NCBI GenBank assembly: GCA_963762965.1
Contig: CAVXME010000005.1
Coordinates: 46,781 to 110,780 of the forward strand
Length of the DNA stretch: 64,000 nucleotides
Source: DATBAX01 sp963762965
Lineage (GTDB): Bacteria; Acidobacteriota; Terriglobia; Terriglobales; Acidobacteriaceae
Direction: 5' to 3'
The first letter of the stretch is position 1; every line of letters starts with the position of its first letter. The notes under the pieces were generated by a model. That model had not been told where the DNA came from and made no database searches. It worked only from the letters and a program-made list of their open reading frames with translations. A program made the position numbers and the translations under genes. Of this stretch, positions 7,607 to 17,086 are shown piece by piece.

Positions 7607-10012
7607 TTACTTATAAATCAAGTATTTCTGCCGAAGTTGTTCAAACTTCTCTAAAGCTTCACGCCAGTCCTCGGCGATACGTCGCGGATCTTGGCCTTGC
7701 GAAAGGGCATCCAACACCGACTGGTTCACCAGAATGTCGCCCATCTTCTCCATGTGGAATTGCTCGGGATATAGCTTATGCAGTGCGGATGCCAATTCGA
7801 GGCCCAGCTCCGGAGCATCGAAAGCGTTCCGATCCACCACCAGAATGTTCACTCCTTCACACTTCTGGTTTTCGTAGGTGCTCGACGCCGGGGTAAAGCT
7901 TAGCGGCACAAAGCGCACCCCGGAGATATTTCGCGCATTTAAATATTGTGCCAGCTCCCGCCCCTTGATCCACGGTGCTCCCAGCAATTCGAACGGAGTC
8001 TCTGTACCGCGTCCTACAGAAAGATTCGTGCCCTCGACCAAAGCCACCCCGGGATACACCGTTGCCTCGGTCACGCTGCGCAAATTTGGTGACGGGTTGA
8101 TCCATGTCATCCCCGTCGAGTCGTACCAATCTCCACGTATCCAGCCTTCCATCGGCACTACGGTAAGCTTGGCATTGAGACCACGCTCGGAATTGAAGAG
8201 TTTTGCCAGCTCGCCCATCGTCATGCCGTGACGCACGGGGAGGGGGAAATAATTAACGAAGCTATCATGGCCGGAATCGGAGACGGGACCCTGCACAAAT
8301 GAGCCCGTGATTGGGTTGGGCCGGTCGAGGACAATGATTTCGATCCCTGCCTTGGCCGCAGCCTCGAGAAAATATCCCAGCGTGGATTCGTAAGTGTAGA
8401 AGCGCGCCCCCGCATCCTGAACATCAATGACTACTGCATCGAGGTTCCTCAAGACATCCAACGACGGCCGACGGGCAGCATCCGTGGCGCCGTACACGCT
8501 GTAAACGGAAATGCCGGTTGCCGCATCCCGCGAGTTGCCGATGTTGGTGGTATCGAGCGTACCGGTCACTCCGTGCTCGGGACTGAAAATCGCGTCCAGT
8601 GATATCCCGGGCGCCGCAGCCAGCACATCAATCGTGCGGCGGCCTTGCGCATCGACGCCGGTCTGATTGGTGAGCAGGCCGATCTTTCGCTTCGGGGCTG
8701 CAGCGCTGTCGCTAGGACTTTTGTCGCTCGAGTTCTTATCAGGCACGCCGCGAATCTCCGCAAAATTATGGGCTTCCAGAACATCAATCCCCGCCTGCAC
8801 TGCGCCGTTCCTTGTGGTCAACCGTCTTCCGGCAGTTTGCGTCTCGTTATAGCCGGTGATGCTTTTCCATCGCATCTCGTCCTGCTCGCTAACTTTCAAC
8901 GGAAGAGCCGCGGCCACTGCCGTCGCAATTTTGGATCGCAGGGCAACCGCACTTCCTTTTCCGCGCGGATGAACCGCATTGGTGAGCAGAATGATGTAGG
9001 TACGGGTGGTGGGGTCAATCCACAATGAGGTCCCGGTAAATCCAGTGTGCCCGAATGAGCCAACAGGCAGCAGATCTCCGCGATCACTGGAGAACGGCGA
9101 GTCGATGTCCCAGCCCAAGCCGCGCAGCACGGGTGACGATGGCGGCTGCTGGGGTGTGGTCATCTTCTCCACGGTCAGCGGCGAGAGAATTTTGCTGCCG
9201 TTCAAAAGAGCCTGGGCAAATCTCGACAAATCGTCCGCAGTCGAAAACAGACCTGCATGTCCAGCAACCCCGCCCATGCGCCGAGCCGTCGGATCATGCA
9301 CCACACCACGCAGCATCTTCTCGTTTTCGTCGTATTGCGTGGGTGCGATTTGGGGACGCCACGCCGCCGGCGGCACGAAACGCGTGTGCGTCATGAGCAG
9401 AGGGGCAAAAATGTTCTTCGCGCAATACGCGTCCAGGGTGGTGTCAGTAACGCGCTCCACCAGGGCGCCCAGGGTAATGAAATTGATGTCACTGTAAAGA
9501 AACCTTGAACCGGGAGGATAAGCGGTCTTTTCGGCAAAGGCCATCCGGTATCCGGTCTCACGTCCCTCCCAGGGCTGGGTCAGATCGAGGTCTTCGGGCA
9601 AGCCCGAAAGGTGCGTGAGCAACTCCCGAACGGTGATGTCCTCTTTGTCATTTTGCGCAAATTCCGGAATATATTTTTCGACCGGATCGTTCAGCCGGAC
9701 TTTCCCATGCTCGACCAGTTGCATCACGGCAGTGGTCGTGGCCACTACCTTGGTGAGGGACGCCAGGTCAAAGATCGTGTCCACGGTCATCGGTTCGCGC
9801 TTGGGCTCGAGCGAACGCTCACCAAAAGCCCGTCGATAAACCACCTGTCCGTCGTGCCCGACCAGTAAAACCGCACCCGGCATCTGGCCGTCGGCGATTG
9901 CGCTCTGCACAATTGCGTCAAGCAGACCTAGCCGATCTGATGGTGGCCCCGCATCTTTCGCGGCGGCCATGAGAGGCGAAGAAGCCAGGCTGACCAGCAA
10001 CGTAATCATCAA
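7607..10012 (-). CDS. Secreted serine beta-lactamase-like hydrolase fused to NamZ-type exo-muramidase (DUF1343)
   Basis: 801 residues, two enzymes in one chain. Residues 1-18 look like a signal peptide (MMITLLVSLASSPLMAAA), although it lacks a basic n-region, so the true start may differ; the first codon is TTG at 10012, with ATG at 10009. Residues about 25-370 form a class C beta-lactamase/penicillin-binding-like domain with Ser85-x-x-Lys88 (SLTK), Tyr173 in YSDIN and an HTG triad. Residues about 420-800 match DUF1343/NamZ (GH171), with LLTNQTGVD, FSPEHG, VYGA and VIDVQDAGARFYTY. NamZ releases terminal MurNAc from glycan strands. Together with the next genes this indicates muropeptide salvage. 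In Bacillus the equivalent serine hydrolase and NamZ are separate proteins encoded with murQ. Confidence 0.88.
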   Translation of the reverse strand: MMITLLVSLASSPLMAAAKDAGPPSDRLGLLDAIVQSAIADGQMPGAVLLVGHDGQVVYRRAFGERSLEPKREPMTVDTIFDLASLTKVVATTTAVMQLVEHGKVRLNDPVEKYIPEFAQNDKEDITVRELLTHLSGLPEDLDLTQPWEGRETGYRMAFAEKTAYPPGSRFLYSDINFITLGALVERVTDTTLDAYCAKNIFAPLLMTHTRFVPPAAWRPQIAPTQYDENEKMLRGVVHDPTARRMGGVAGHAGLFSTADDLSRFAQALLNGSKILSPLTVEKMTTPQQPPSSPVLRGLGWDIDSPFSSDRGDLLPVGSFGHTGFTGTSLWIDPTTRTYIILLTNAVHPRGKGSAVALRSKIATAVAAALPLKVSEQDEMRWKSITGYNETQTAGRRLTTRNGAVQAGIDVLEAHNFAEIRGVPDKNSSDKSPSDSAAAPKRKIGLLTNQTGVDAQGRRTIDVLAAAPGISLDAIFSPEHGVTGTLDTTNIGNSRDAATGISVYSVYGATDAARRPSLDVLRNLDAVVIDVQDAGARFYTYESTLGYFLEAAAKAGIEIIVLDRPNPITGSFVQGPVSDSGHDSFVNYFPLPVRHGMTMGELAKLFNSERGLNAKLTVVPMEGWIRGDWYDSTGMTWINPSPNLRSVTEATVYPGVALVEGTNLSVGRGTETPFELLGAPWIKGRELAQYLNARNISGVRFVPLSFTPASSTYENQKCEGVNILVVDRNAFDAPELGLELASALHKLYPEQFHMEKMGDILVNQSVLDALSQGQDPRRIAEDWREALEKFEQLRQKYLIYK

Positions 10013-10091
10013 GAGATTGGCTGTGATTCCTGGACAGCGCGAATTTGTGCTTAATATGCGAATACTCTGACTCTACACAACGTCCACGACA

Positions 10092-11360
10092 TTGCTCAAG
10101 GAACCGAAGTGTAGGGGTGCCGTTTGTGCCACAGGTTCCCTTTACCCGCCCATCGAAGTTTGCTATAAACCGAACATCGAACATTCCGCATCTTCGCCGA
10201 GAAACTTCCAGGGGCTCCCGCATGCAATTGCCCCCTTGACTCTTGCCCCCGCTTACGAGCAGCAGGAGGCCGTTTTCACCCGTGCTTTTGCAATTTTGCA
10301 GCAGGCCATTGCGGATCGCGCATTCCCGGCTGCTTCAATGGCGGTGACTCACAAGGGCGAACTGACTGCCCTGAAGGCGATTGGGCGATTTAGTTACGAG
10401 CCCGATTCGCCAGAAGTTGTCCCAGGCACAATTTTTGACCTGGCTTCGGTTTCCAAGGTAGTCGCCACCACCAGCATGGCCATGATCCTTTACGAGCGCG
10501 GTCTGCTGGACCTGGAAGCGCCAATTGCTTTAATCGTCCCCGAGTTTTTGGGTCCCGAGTTTGCCAGGAACGACTCGCGCCGACGGGATGTAACTTTCCG
10601 CATGCTCTTGGCTCATTCTTCCGGCCTGCCCGTCCACGAAAAGTTATTTCTGCATGCGAACAGCAAAGAAGACCTTCTGGCCGCTGCATTTTCAACTCCG
10701 CTCACGGCGGATCCCGGAACCAGAGCGGAATACAGCGATATTGGATTCATCATTCTCGGGGTTGCCCTGGAACGTATTGCCGATGAATCGCTCGACAGGT
10801 TTTGCCAGCGCGAGGTCTTCGGACCCTTGGGGATGGCGCAAACCCTGTTCAATCCCCCTTCCGCTTGGCGTTCGTTAATTCCTCCGACTGTCAATGACCG
10901 CACATTTCGTGGACGTATCATCCAGGGTGAAGTATTTGACGAAAATGCCAGCGTGATGGCTGGAGTTGCCCCACATGCCGGGGTTTTCGCGCCCGCGCAG
11001 GACGTCGCAATATTTGCCAATGCCATGCTAAGCGGCGGCATACCCTTGGTTCGGCCAGCGACTGTCGCTCTCTTTACCAAGCGGGAGACCTCGCCGCCGG
11101 GTACCTCTCGAGCCTTAGGTTGGGACACCCCTTCTTCGCCCTCACAGTCTGGAAAGTATTTTTCTCGTCTTTCATTCGGTCATCTCGGTTACACCGGGAC
11201 TTCGTTGTGGATCGATCCGCAACGCCAGCTTTCGGTATCTTTGCTGACCAACCGGACATGGCCCGATTGCAATAACAAAGCCATCAAGCAGATCCGGCCC
11301 GAATTTCATGACGCAGTGGTCGAAGCGCTCTACCCCGAAATACTGGAGGCAAATCGTTGA
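10092..11360 (+). CDS. Serine hydrolase, beta-lactamase class C fold
   Basis: Up to 422 residues from TTG at 10092. Family similarity begins only near AYEQQEAVFTRAFAILQQ, so the in-frame TTG at 10236 is an equally likely start. Catalytic motifs are SVSK in DLASVSKVVATT, YSD in AEYSDIGF and HLG in FGHLGYTGT. No signal peptide is visible, so the enzyme is probably cytoplasmic, in contrast to its secreted paralogue encoded divergently next door. Its stop overlaps the murQ start by three bases within TTGA, so the two are translationally coupled. Amidase or esterase action on muropeptides is inferred from this coupling; ordinary beta-lactamase activity is not indicated. Confidence 0.85.
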   Translation: MLKEPKCRGAVCATGSLYPPIEVCYKPNIEHSASSPRNFQGLPHAIAPLTLAPAYEQQEAVFTRAFAILQQAIADRAFPAASMAVTHKGELTALKAIGRFSYEPDSPEVVPGTIFDLASVSKVVATTSMAMILYERGLLDLEAPIALIVPEFLGPEFARNDSRRRDVTFRMLLAHSSGLPVHEKLFLHANSKEDLLAAAFSTPLTADPGTRAEYSDIGFIILGVALERIADESLDRFCQREVFGPLGMAQTLFNPPSAWRSLIPPTVNDRTFRGRIIQGEVFDENASVMAGVAPHAGVFAPAQDVAIFANAMLSGGIPLVRPATVALFTKRETSPPGTSRALGWDTPSSPSQSGKYFSRLSFGHLGYTGTSLWIDPQRQLSVSLLTNRTWPDCNNKAIKQIRPEFHDAVVEALYPEILEANR

Positions 11361-12289
11361 AGCGCGCCGAGAGAAACACGAGCCAGGATCTCAGCCAACT
11401 TTCCACTGAGCAGCTAAATCCGGCCTCGAAAGATCTGGACCTCAAATCCTCTTTGGAAATAGCCCACATCCTCAACACTGAGGACGCCAAGGTCGCCGCT
11501 GCGGTCAAGCGCTCTCTGCCGCAGATTGCCCGAGCCATCGATGCGATCGCAGGAGCTTTAAGCAAAGGCGGACGCCTCATCTACGTAGGCACCGGCACCA
11601 GCGGACGCATTGCGGCCCTGGACGCAGCCGAAATCCCGCCGACATTTGGCACCAATCCCAAGACCGTCCAGTTCATCATCGCGGGTGGCGTAAAAGCTCT
11701 AGGAGCGGCGGTCGAAGCCAATGAGGATTCCCGCGAATTTGGCTCGCGGGCCATGGCCAAAAAGAGGCCAGGCAAGAACGACGCTGTTGTGGGGATCGCC
11801 GCGAGCGGACGAACCCCATTCACCATCGCGGCTGTCCAATATGCCCGACACCGAGGCGCGAAGACGGTTGCCTTGACTTGCAATCGGAACTCTCTGCTGG
11901 GCAAGGCTGCTGAAATCGAGATTGTGGTCGAAGTCGGGCCGGAAGCGATCTCGGGCTCCACCCGCATGAAGGCTGGCACTGCGCAAAAAATGGTGCTGAA
12001 TATGCTTTCCAGCGGCGCCATGACCAAGCTCGGATACGTTTATGGCAACCTGATGATCAATGTCCGCATGAAGAATTACAAGCTTGCGGAGCGGGCAGCG
12101 ACCATTCTGCAACGGGCGGTTGGGGTCACGCGGGAAACTGCGAAACAAGCCCTGAAATCGGCCGGAAACAGCGTGCCCATAGCCTTGGTGATGTTAGAGG
12201 CAAGTGTGACCAAAGCAGCCGCGCAACAGTTCCTGAAATCGGCAGCCGGAAATGTTCGGCAGGCAATAGCAGCGGCAAAATCCAGGTAG
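11357..12289 (+). CDS. murQ: N-acetylmuramic acid 6-phosphate etherase MurQ
   Basis: 310 residues, normal length. It has an SIS sugar-phosphate isomerase fold with the family signatures STEQLNPAS, GTGTSGRIAALDAAEIPPT, AASGRTPF and the strongly conserved GSTRMKAGTAQKMVLNM. It cleaves the lactyl ether of MurNAc-6-P to give GlcNAc-6-P and D-lactate, the committed step of MurNAc recycling in the cytoplasm. The start is TTG at 11357, preceded by GGAGG at 11345-11349, and overlaps the stop of the serine hydrolase gene. No MurNAc kinase or PTS transporter is seen in the window. Confidence 0.96.
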   Translation: MKRAERNTSQDLSQLSTEQLNPASKDLDLKSSLEIAHILNTEDAKVAAAVKRSLPQIARAIDAIAGALSKGGRLIYVGTGTSGRIAALDAAEIPPTFGTNPKTVQFIIAGGVKALGAAVEANEDSREFGSRAMAKKRPGKNDAVVGIAASGRTPFTIAAVQYARHRGAKTVALTCNRNSLLGKAAEIEIVVEVGPEAISGSTRMKAGTAQKMVLNMLSSGAMTKLGYVYGNLMINVRMKNYKLAERAATILQRAVGVTRETAKQALKSAGNSVPIALVMLEASVTKAAAQQFLKSAAGNVRQAIAAAKSR

Positions 12290-12427
12290 GATTTTACCTT
12301 TGACTTCCGCACAGCCGCATTCCTTGGGTAGTCCCGCCAGTCCGTGCCCTTCCGATTAACCCCTCTTCCACTCTATACACCGGTATTCCCGCTAGAATAG
12401 ACAGACGCGCCACGGATTGGAGTCCCC

Positions 12428-13768
12428 ATGGGGCTCGTTCTGGTTCATGAATCTTTAGGAAGCGATCTTGATATGGATAAATTCGTTATTCGCGGCGGCA
12501 GTCCGCTGCTGGGCACCATTCGCGTCAGTGGCGCCAAAAACGCCGCTCTGCCAGCCATCGCGGCTGCGCTCCTGACCGAAGAACCGGTCATCCTGGAAAA
12601 CATTCCACAAGTTCGCGACATTGAGACCACGCGCAAACTGCTGGCCGCCATGGGAGCAGAAGTCGAACTGGGCTATGGACGCGCCCAACATCGCACCACC
12701 ATCTGCGCTCGCACTCTCACCACCCCCGAAGCTTCCTACGAACTGGTCAAACAGATGCGCGCGTCATCGCTCGTCCTCGGCCCGCTAGTAGCCCGTTGCG
12801 GCCGCGCCAGGGTTTCCTTGCCCGGTGGCTGCGCCATCGGATCGCGCCCGATTGACATGCACGTCAAAGGCCTGGAACTGCTGGGCGCCACTATCACGCA
12901 AGACCACGGATATATAGAAGCGACCGCCAAGAGGCTCAAAGGCGCAGAGATTGTTTTTGAAAAGATTACCGTGACGGGAACGGAAGACTTGCTGATGGCC
13001 GCGACGCTAGCCGAAGGTGAAACGGTCATGCAAAACTGCGCCCGCGAACCGGAAGTCTCCGATCTCGCCGATCTGCTGAACAAGATGGGTGCGCGCATTG
13101 AAGGTGCGGGAACATCCACAATCCGCATCCAGGGCGTCGAAAAACTACACGGAGCCAAACACCGCATCATTCCAGATCGCATCGAAGCCGCAACTTTCAT
13201 TATCGCCGGAGCGCTGACCGGCGGTGACTTAAATGTTGCGGGATGCGATCCAGTACACCTCAGCGCATTGCTGCAAAAACTCCACGAGGTCGGCGTAAAG
13301 ACTTCGACTACTGCCGATTCGGTCCGCGTAATGGGAGACAACCCGTTCAACGCCGCCGACATTGTGACCGAAGAATACCCCGGCTTCCCTACCGACATGC
13401 AGGCGCAATACATGGCGCTGGCCACCCAGGCGGAGGGAACTTCTATCGTTACTGAAAATATATTCGAAAACAGATTTATGCACGCGCAGGAACTAGTGCG
13501 CATGGGCGCGAACATCAAGATTGAAGGACGCCGCGCCGTGGTTCGCGGCAAGACTCCACTGAGCGCGGCTGCTGTGCTGGCTTCTGATCTGCGCGCTTCA
13601 GCTTCCCTGGTGCTGGCAGCTCTGGTTGCGGATGGAGAAACTATCATTGACCGCGTGTATCACATCGACCGCGGCTACGAGAATATTGAAGAGAAGCTGC
13701 GCGGGGTGGGCGCCCAGATTCGCCGCATCGGAGAAATGCTGCCCAAACGAGCAGCCGCGCCGCGATAG
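12428..13768 (+). CDS. murA: UDP-N-acetylglucosamine 1-carboxyvinyltransferase MurA
   Basis: EPSP-synthase-like enzyme of the first committed step of peptidoglycan synthesis. Conserved motifs include GGSPLLGTIRVSGAKNAALP at the N-terminus, the catalytic loop LPGGCAIGSRP, whose cysteine is the fosfomycin target, and EYPGFPTDMQAQ. Two starts are possible: ATG at 12428 with a good GGAG six bases upstream (446 residues), or ATG at 12473 (MDKFVIRGGS), which matches the usual MurA N-terminus. The 138-base gap to murQ contains a TAGAAT-like -10, so it may have its own promoter. A sulfatase-fold gene converges 15 bases downstream. Confidence 0.96.
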   Translation: MGLVLVHESLGSDLDMDKFVIRGGSPLLGTIRVSGAKNAALPAIAAALLTEEPVILENIPQVRDIETTRKLLAAMGAEVELGYGRAQHRTTICARTLTTPEASYELVKQMRASSLVLGPLVARCGRARVSLPGGCAIGSRPIDMHVKGLELLGATITQDHGYIEATAKRLKGAEIVFEKITVTGTEDLLMAATLAEGETVMQNCAREPEVSDLADLLNKMGARIEGAGTSTIRIQGVEKLHGAKHRIIPDRIEAATFIIAGALTGGDLNVAGCDPVHLSALLQKLHEVGVKTSTTADSVRVMGDNPFNAADIVTEEYPGFPTDMQAQYMALATQAEGTSIVTENIFENRFMHAQELVRMGANIKIEGRRAVVRGKTPLSAAAVLASDLRASASLVLAALVADGETIIDRVYHIDRGYENIEEKLRGVGAQIRRIGEMLPKRAAAPR

Positions 13769-13783
13769 AATCGCGGCCCGAAT

Positions 13784-16312
13784 CTAGTCTTGGTTCGGAT
13801 CAAAGTTGTACCAACCGTCGATTACCCCGATATCGTGACGAATCAGCTCTTCGCCTTCACTGCGAATCTTGCGAGTCACGTGGTTGTGTAGGCCTCTAGG
13901 ATCGTCCTGAAGATCATAGAAATAGTTCTTCTGATTCACCGCATCGGTAATGAACAGCGATTTCCCATTATTCTGCAAAATGCCGTAAACCGGCGCGTAA
14001 CTGGAAGCGATCAAATAGTAAGGCTGCCGAGCAGCCGTCTGCTCTTCCCGCGTCCGGGTGAACAGTGGGCGGCCAAACAATTCGCCATGGGTGGTCGGCT
14101 CGTGCCCCAGCAAATAGTAGAGGCTGGGAACAATGTCCATGGGGAAGGCGATTTGTTGCGTGTCCCACACCAATTTGTCGCGCATGCGCTGGGGAAGATG
14201 CACAATGAGCGGAACTCGCATGACCTCGGGAAACAGATAATCGGAATGACCATAGCGGCCAAATTCACCGTAAGCGTCGCCGTGGTCCGACGTGAGGACA
14301 ATCACGCTGTTGTCATACAGACCGCGGTCCTTTAGAAACTTAATAAAATCTCCGAAAGCCGGGTCCATCCGACGCAGTTCCGAAGCGCTCATCTGCGCCC
14401 GGGTGCCGTTCTGCCGTGCTCTTTCTAAAGTGACGGTATGCACATTTTGCGGCTGGGTATAGGCGAAGATCGGTTTCGACGAGTCTGCCCGCGTCCCGAT
14501 CTTCGCTTCCAACTCTTTCAAGGTAGCTACAAAATCAAGGTCATTCCAAATCTTGGTATTTTTGTCGAGCTCCGTGATCGACGGGGAGGGATGCAGGATC
14601 GCCCGCAGAATGGGGTCCAGTGTGATGTAACTCTCGTATCCTTCGGTATCGATCAGCTTCTGCAAATTGTTCATGGGATAAAACGGCTCGACATATTGCG
14701 CATGCAATTGCATCGCTCCCACCCAAATGGCAGGTTCGGAAAGCGCCGTTCCCGCGTAACGGGTAAATGCGTTTTGCAGCACAATACTGTCTTGCGCAAA
14801 CTTTCCGATTTCCGGTGTGAAGTTCACCGAGGAGTTGTATGGTGAAAGATAATCCTGCCGCAAACTGTCGATCACAAAAATAAAAATGTTGGGACGGTCG
14901 CAATGGCAAGGCTTCAAGTCGCTGACCAACCGCATGTCTGCCGGCGCCATACGCTGTGGGATATTCGTATTCTGTTTTAGAAAATGGTAGAAACCGCTGT
15001 AGTCATCGTCCTTCACCGATCGTGCCAGGATCGAATTGACCGTTCTAAACCCAATGTCAGCCCCCGCGTAGTTGTCCAGAACATCGCTCCACTGCGACGA
15101 TTCCTCGGCTTGCGAGTATTGCGTTTTCTCATACATCCCAAATGCAGTAAACGCCCCGAACAGCGCAACCAGCATTGATATTCGAACCGTTCTTGTGCGG
15201 AAGTCAGCGCCACTCCACCACACCAGCGTGAGTACTCCTACCCAAACCAAAAGCACCGCGAGCTTTTGAAGCACAAAGTCCCAATCGGTGGGTCCAAGTT
15301 TTGCCGGAATCGCATACGCCACTGCAAATAAGGCGGAGCCGCCCAACGACCATAGCCATGCATGTGCTTTGTTTTGAGATATGCGACCTTCATCCCTTGA
15401 TGAGATCAACTTTCTTACGGTTGGAATCGAGATGCTGACGAAAAGTATCAGCGTCGCCGAAACCATAGCCGCATAAATAGTCGCCATCCAGCCTTGGAAA
15501 GAAATTGTGGGGAGCACCAGGTTGCGTAGCACTTGCACACACAGCGCAAAGGCAAATAAGCGGGTGAACACAAAATACGTCCTGGGCTTACCAGGCAGCC
15601 GCCGAAATAGCAAAATAACCGCAGCCCAGATCGTAAAAATAACCAGGTGGAAAACCAGACTGGTTCCGAAACCGCTCAGCCAGATCTTCACCGGAAGCAG
15701 GCTCTGGCTCAACACTGCTCGAAGCAGTGCGCTTCCGGCAAAGGCAACTGCCACCAAGACCGCAGCCACAATGGCGGTGTTTAAACTTAATTTGCGATTC
15801 TCGCCGGTATTTCCCCAAATATCATTCCCTTCAACGCCAGTCCAATCGATGGCAATCAACCAGAGCACCGGAAACAGAACATACATACTCCATAAATAAG
15901 TGGGGAAATCCGGCACCAAGCCCGGCAACGCCGGATGAATCATCAAATAAAGACCAAAACTCCCGTTGACGATCAGAAAAGCGGATGCGGAGATTCGGGT
16001 CTTTTTCACCCGTAATGCTGGAAGCAGTGTTGGGGCAACCGCACTCAACAATCCTCCAAATAGGTAGGGATGAATGCGAACGAAAACCGGCAGCCAGGTC
16101 AACAATGGATTATGAATAAAACTGAAATAGGTGAACGGGGTATACAGAAGAATCAGGTAAATCGAGGTAAACAGAAGAAACGCAGTGAATAAAAACCGCA
16201 CGCCAAGAAAGAAGAAGAGTGGAACAATCTCTTTTTCGCGCGTTGGACCACTCGAACCCCGGGACGCCCCCTGCGAGCCTTCAGTGATGATTTGGCATTG
16301 TGGGGCGGCCAT
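13784..16312 (-). CDS. Polytopic membrane protein with periplasmic sulfatase/phosphotransferase domain
   Basis: 842 residues. The first ~430 residues hold about ten to twelve hydrophobic segments. After DRPNIFIFVIDSLRQDYLSP (about residue 475) comes an alkaline-phosphatase-superfamily domain with metal and active-site features: the DSLR aspartate, a candidate nucleophile threonine in YAGTALSEP, and LTSDHGDAYGEFGRYGHSD. The threonine rather than Cys/Ser in a C-x-P-x-R context argues for a phosphoglycerol or phosphoethanolamine transferase or a related envelope-modifying enzyme rather than a true sulfatase. The substrate cannot be told from the sequence. It converges with murA. Confidence 0.82.
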   Translation of the reverse strand: MAAPQCQIITEGSQGASRGSSGPTREKEIVPLFFFLGVRFLFTAFLLFTSIYLILLYTPFTYFSFIHNPLLTWLPVFVRIHPYLFGGLLSAVAPTLLPALRVKKTRISASAFLIVNGSFGLYLMIHPALPGLVPDFPTYLWSMYVLFPVLWLIAIDWTGVEGNDIWGNTGENRKLSLNTAIVAAVLVAVAFAGSALLRAVLSQSLLPVKIWLSGFGTSLVFHLVIFTIWAAVILLFRRLPGKPRTYFVFTRLFAFALCVQVLRNLVLPTISFQGWMATIYAAMVSATLILFVSISIPTVRKLISSRDEGRISQNKAHAWLWSLGGSALFAVAYAIPAKLGPTDWDFVLQKLAVLLVWVGVLTLVWWSGADFRTRTVRISMLVALFGAFTAFGMYEKTQYSQAEESSQWSDVLDNYAGADIGFRTVNSILARSVKDDDYSGFYHFLKQNTNIPQRMAPADMRLVSDLKPCHCDRPNIFIFVIDSLRQDYLSPYNSSVNFTPEIGKFAQDSIVLQNAFTRYAGTALSEPAIWVGAMQLHAQYVEPFYPMNNLQKLIDTEGYESYITLDPILRAILHPSPSITELDKNTKIWNDLDFVATLKELEAKIGTRADSSKPIFAYTQPQNVHTVTLERARQNGTRAQMSASELRRMDPAFGDFIKFLKDRGLYDNSVIVLTSDHGDAYGEFGRYGHSDYLFPEVMRVPLIVHLPQRMRDKLVWDTQQIAFPMDIVPSLYYLLGHEPTTHGELFGRPLFTRTREEQTAARQPYYLIASSYAPVYGILQNNGKSLFITDAVNQKNYFYDLQDDPRGLHNHVTRKIRSEGEELIRHDIGVIDGWYNFDPNQD

Positions 16313-16610
16313 ATAAGTTCAACAAAACACGCGCTCTCTATTGACTGTAGCGAGCGCTGCCTGACGACAACAAGTTACATCGGTACCTCATTACATTTCG
16401 CAGTTGCGTCCCGGTAAGTCGTGTTATGCTCTTGCCGTACCTCGCGGGTCTCCGCGCCTTTCGTTTGTTTCCGACAAGGCCACCCACAATGAGGAGACCC
16501 TACCTGCGTTCCCTCTCTCGCTGGGAACATGGATGGAGGAGTTGCGAGCACACTTAGAGGTGTGCGTGCGCTCTTCCGGACCACGTGCCCCTCGCCTAAA
16601 AGGAGAGAAC
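16313..16610. other. 298-base intergenic region without a supported gene
   Basis: Divergent spacer between the membrane transferase gene and the VOC gene. An open frame from 16404 runs in phase into the VOC gene, but its extra 69 codons have no family character, so I read this as leader. No clear promoter could be fixed. Confidence 0.5.
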
Positions 16611-17003
16611 ATGAAATTCCAGAAACTAACACCCAATCTAGTGGTAAAAGATGTTGCCGCCGCAATCGAATTCTATCGCTCTGTGCTCGGATTTCAGCCC
16701 GTGATCACGGTCCCTGACAATCCACCCTACGTTTTTGCTTCCGTCACCAACGGAAGCGTTGAAATCTTCTTCAATGACCAGAAAATGGTTAGGGAAGATT
16801 ATCCATCGTTGGGAGCCGACCCTCTCGGCGGGACTTTGACCCTCTTCATCGAAGTAGATGGCATTGAAGAGGTATTGGCCGCCGTGCAAAAGGCAGGCGC
16901 CAAGATTACCATGCCGTTGAAGACCCAGTTTTACGGCATGCGCGAATTTGCCTTCGAAGATCCAGAGGGCTGGGTGCTAACCATTGCGGAAAGAGTGAAG
17001 TAA
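16611..17003 (+). CDS. VOC-superfamily (glyoxalase/bleomycin-resistance-like) protein
   Basis: 130 residues from ATG at 16611, chosen because AAAAGGAGAG sits just upstream and the protein then begins MKFQKLTPNLVVKDV, the usual start of these proteins; the open frame extends back to 16404. Two beta-alpha-beta-beta-beta modules are visible: VVKDVAAAIEFYRSVLGFQ and LFIEVDGIEEVLAAVQKAGA, ending FAFEDPEGWVLTIAE. This resembles small single-domain VOC proteins that dimerise to bind a metal. Substrate unknown. A strong hairpin terminator follows directly. Confidence 0.88.
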   Translation: MKFQKLTPNLVVKDVAAAIEFYRSVLGFQPVITVPDNPPYVFASVTNGSVEIFFNDQKMVREDYPSLGADPLGGTLTLFIEVDGIEEVLAAVQKAGAKITMPLKTQFYGMREFAFEDPEGWVLTIAERVK

Positions 17004-17012
17004 GAAATAGAA

Positions 17013-17045
17013 CAAAGGCCGCGATGGAAATCGCGGCCTTTGTTT
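17013..17045. terminator. Bidirectional hairpin terminator
   Basis: A 13-base stem CAAAGGCCGCGAT / ATCGCGGCCTTTG with a four-base loop, followed by T-rich sequence on both strands. It lies between the converging VOC and pnp genes and could serve both. Confidence 0.8.
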
Positions 17046-17086
17046 GAACTATCCGTGTGAATCAGCGTAAATCCGTGGCCAGGAAC

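Noticed and set aside
12736..13647. 303-residue open frame antisense to murA
   Set aside because: Same cause: composition-driven shadow, low-complexity Ser/Pro/Ala sequence.
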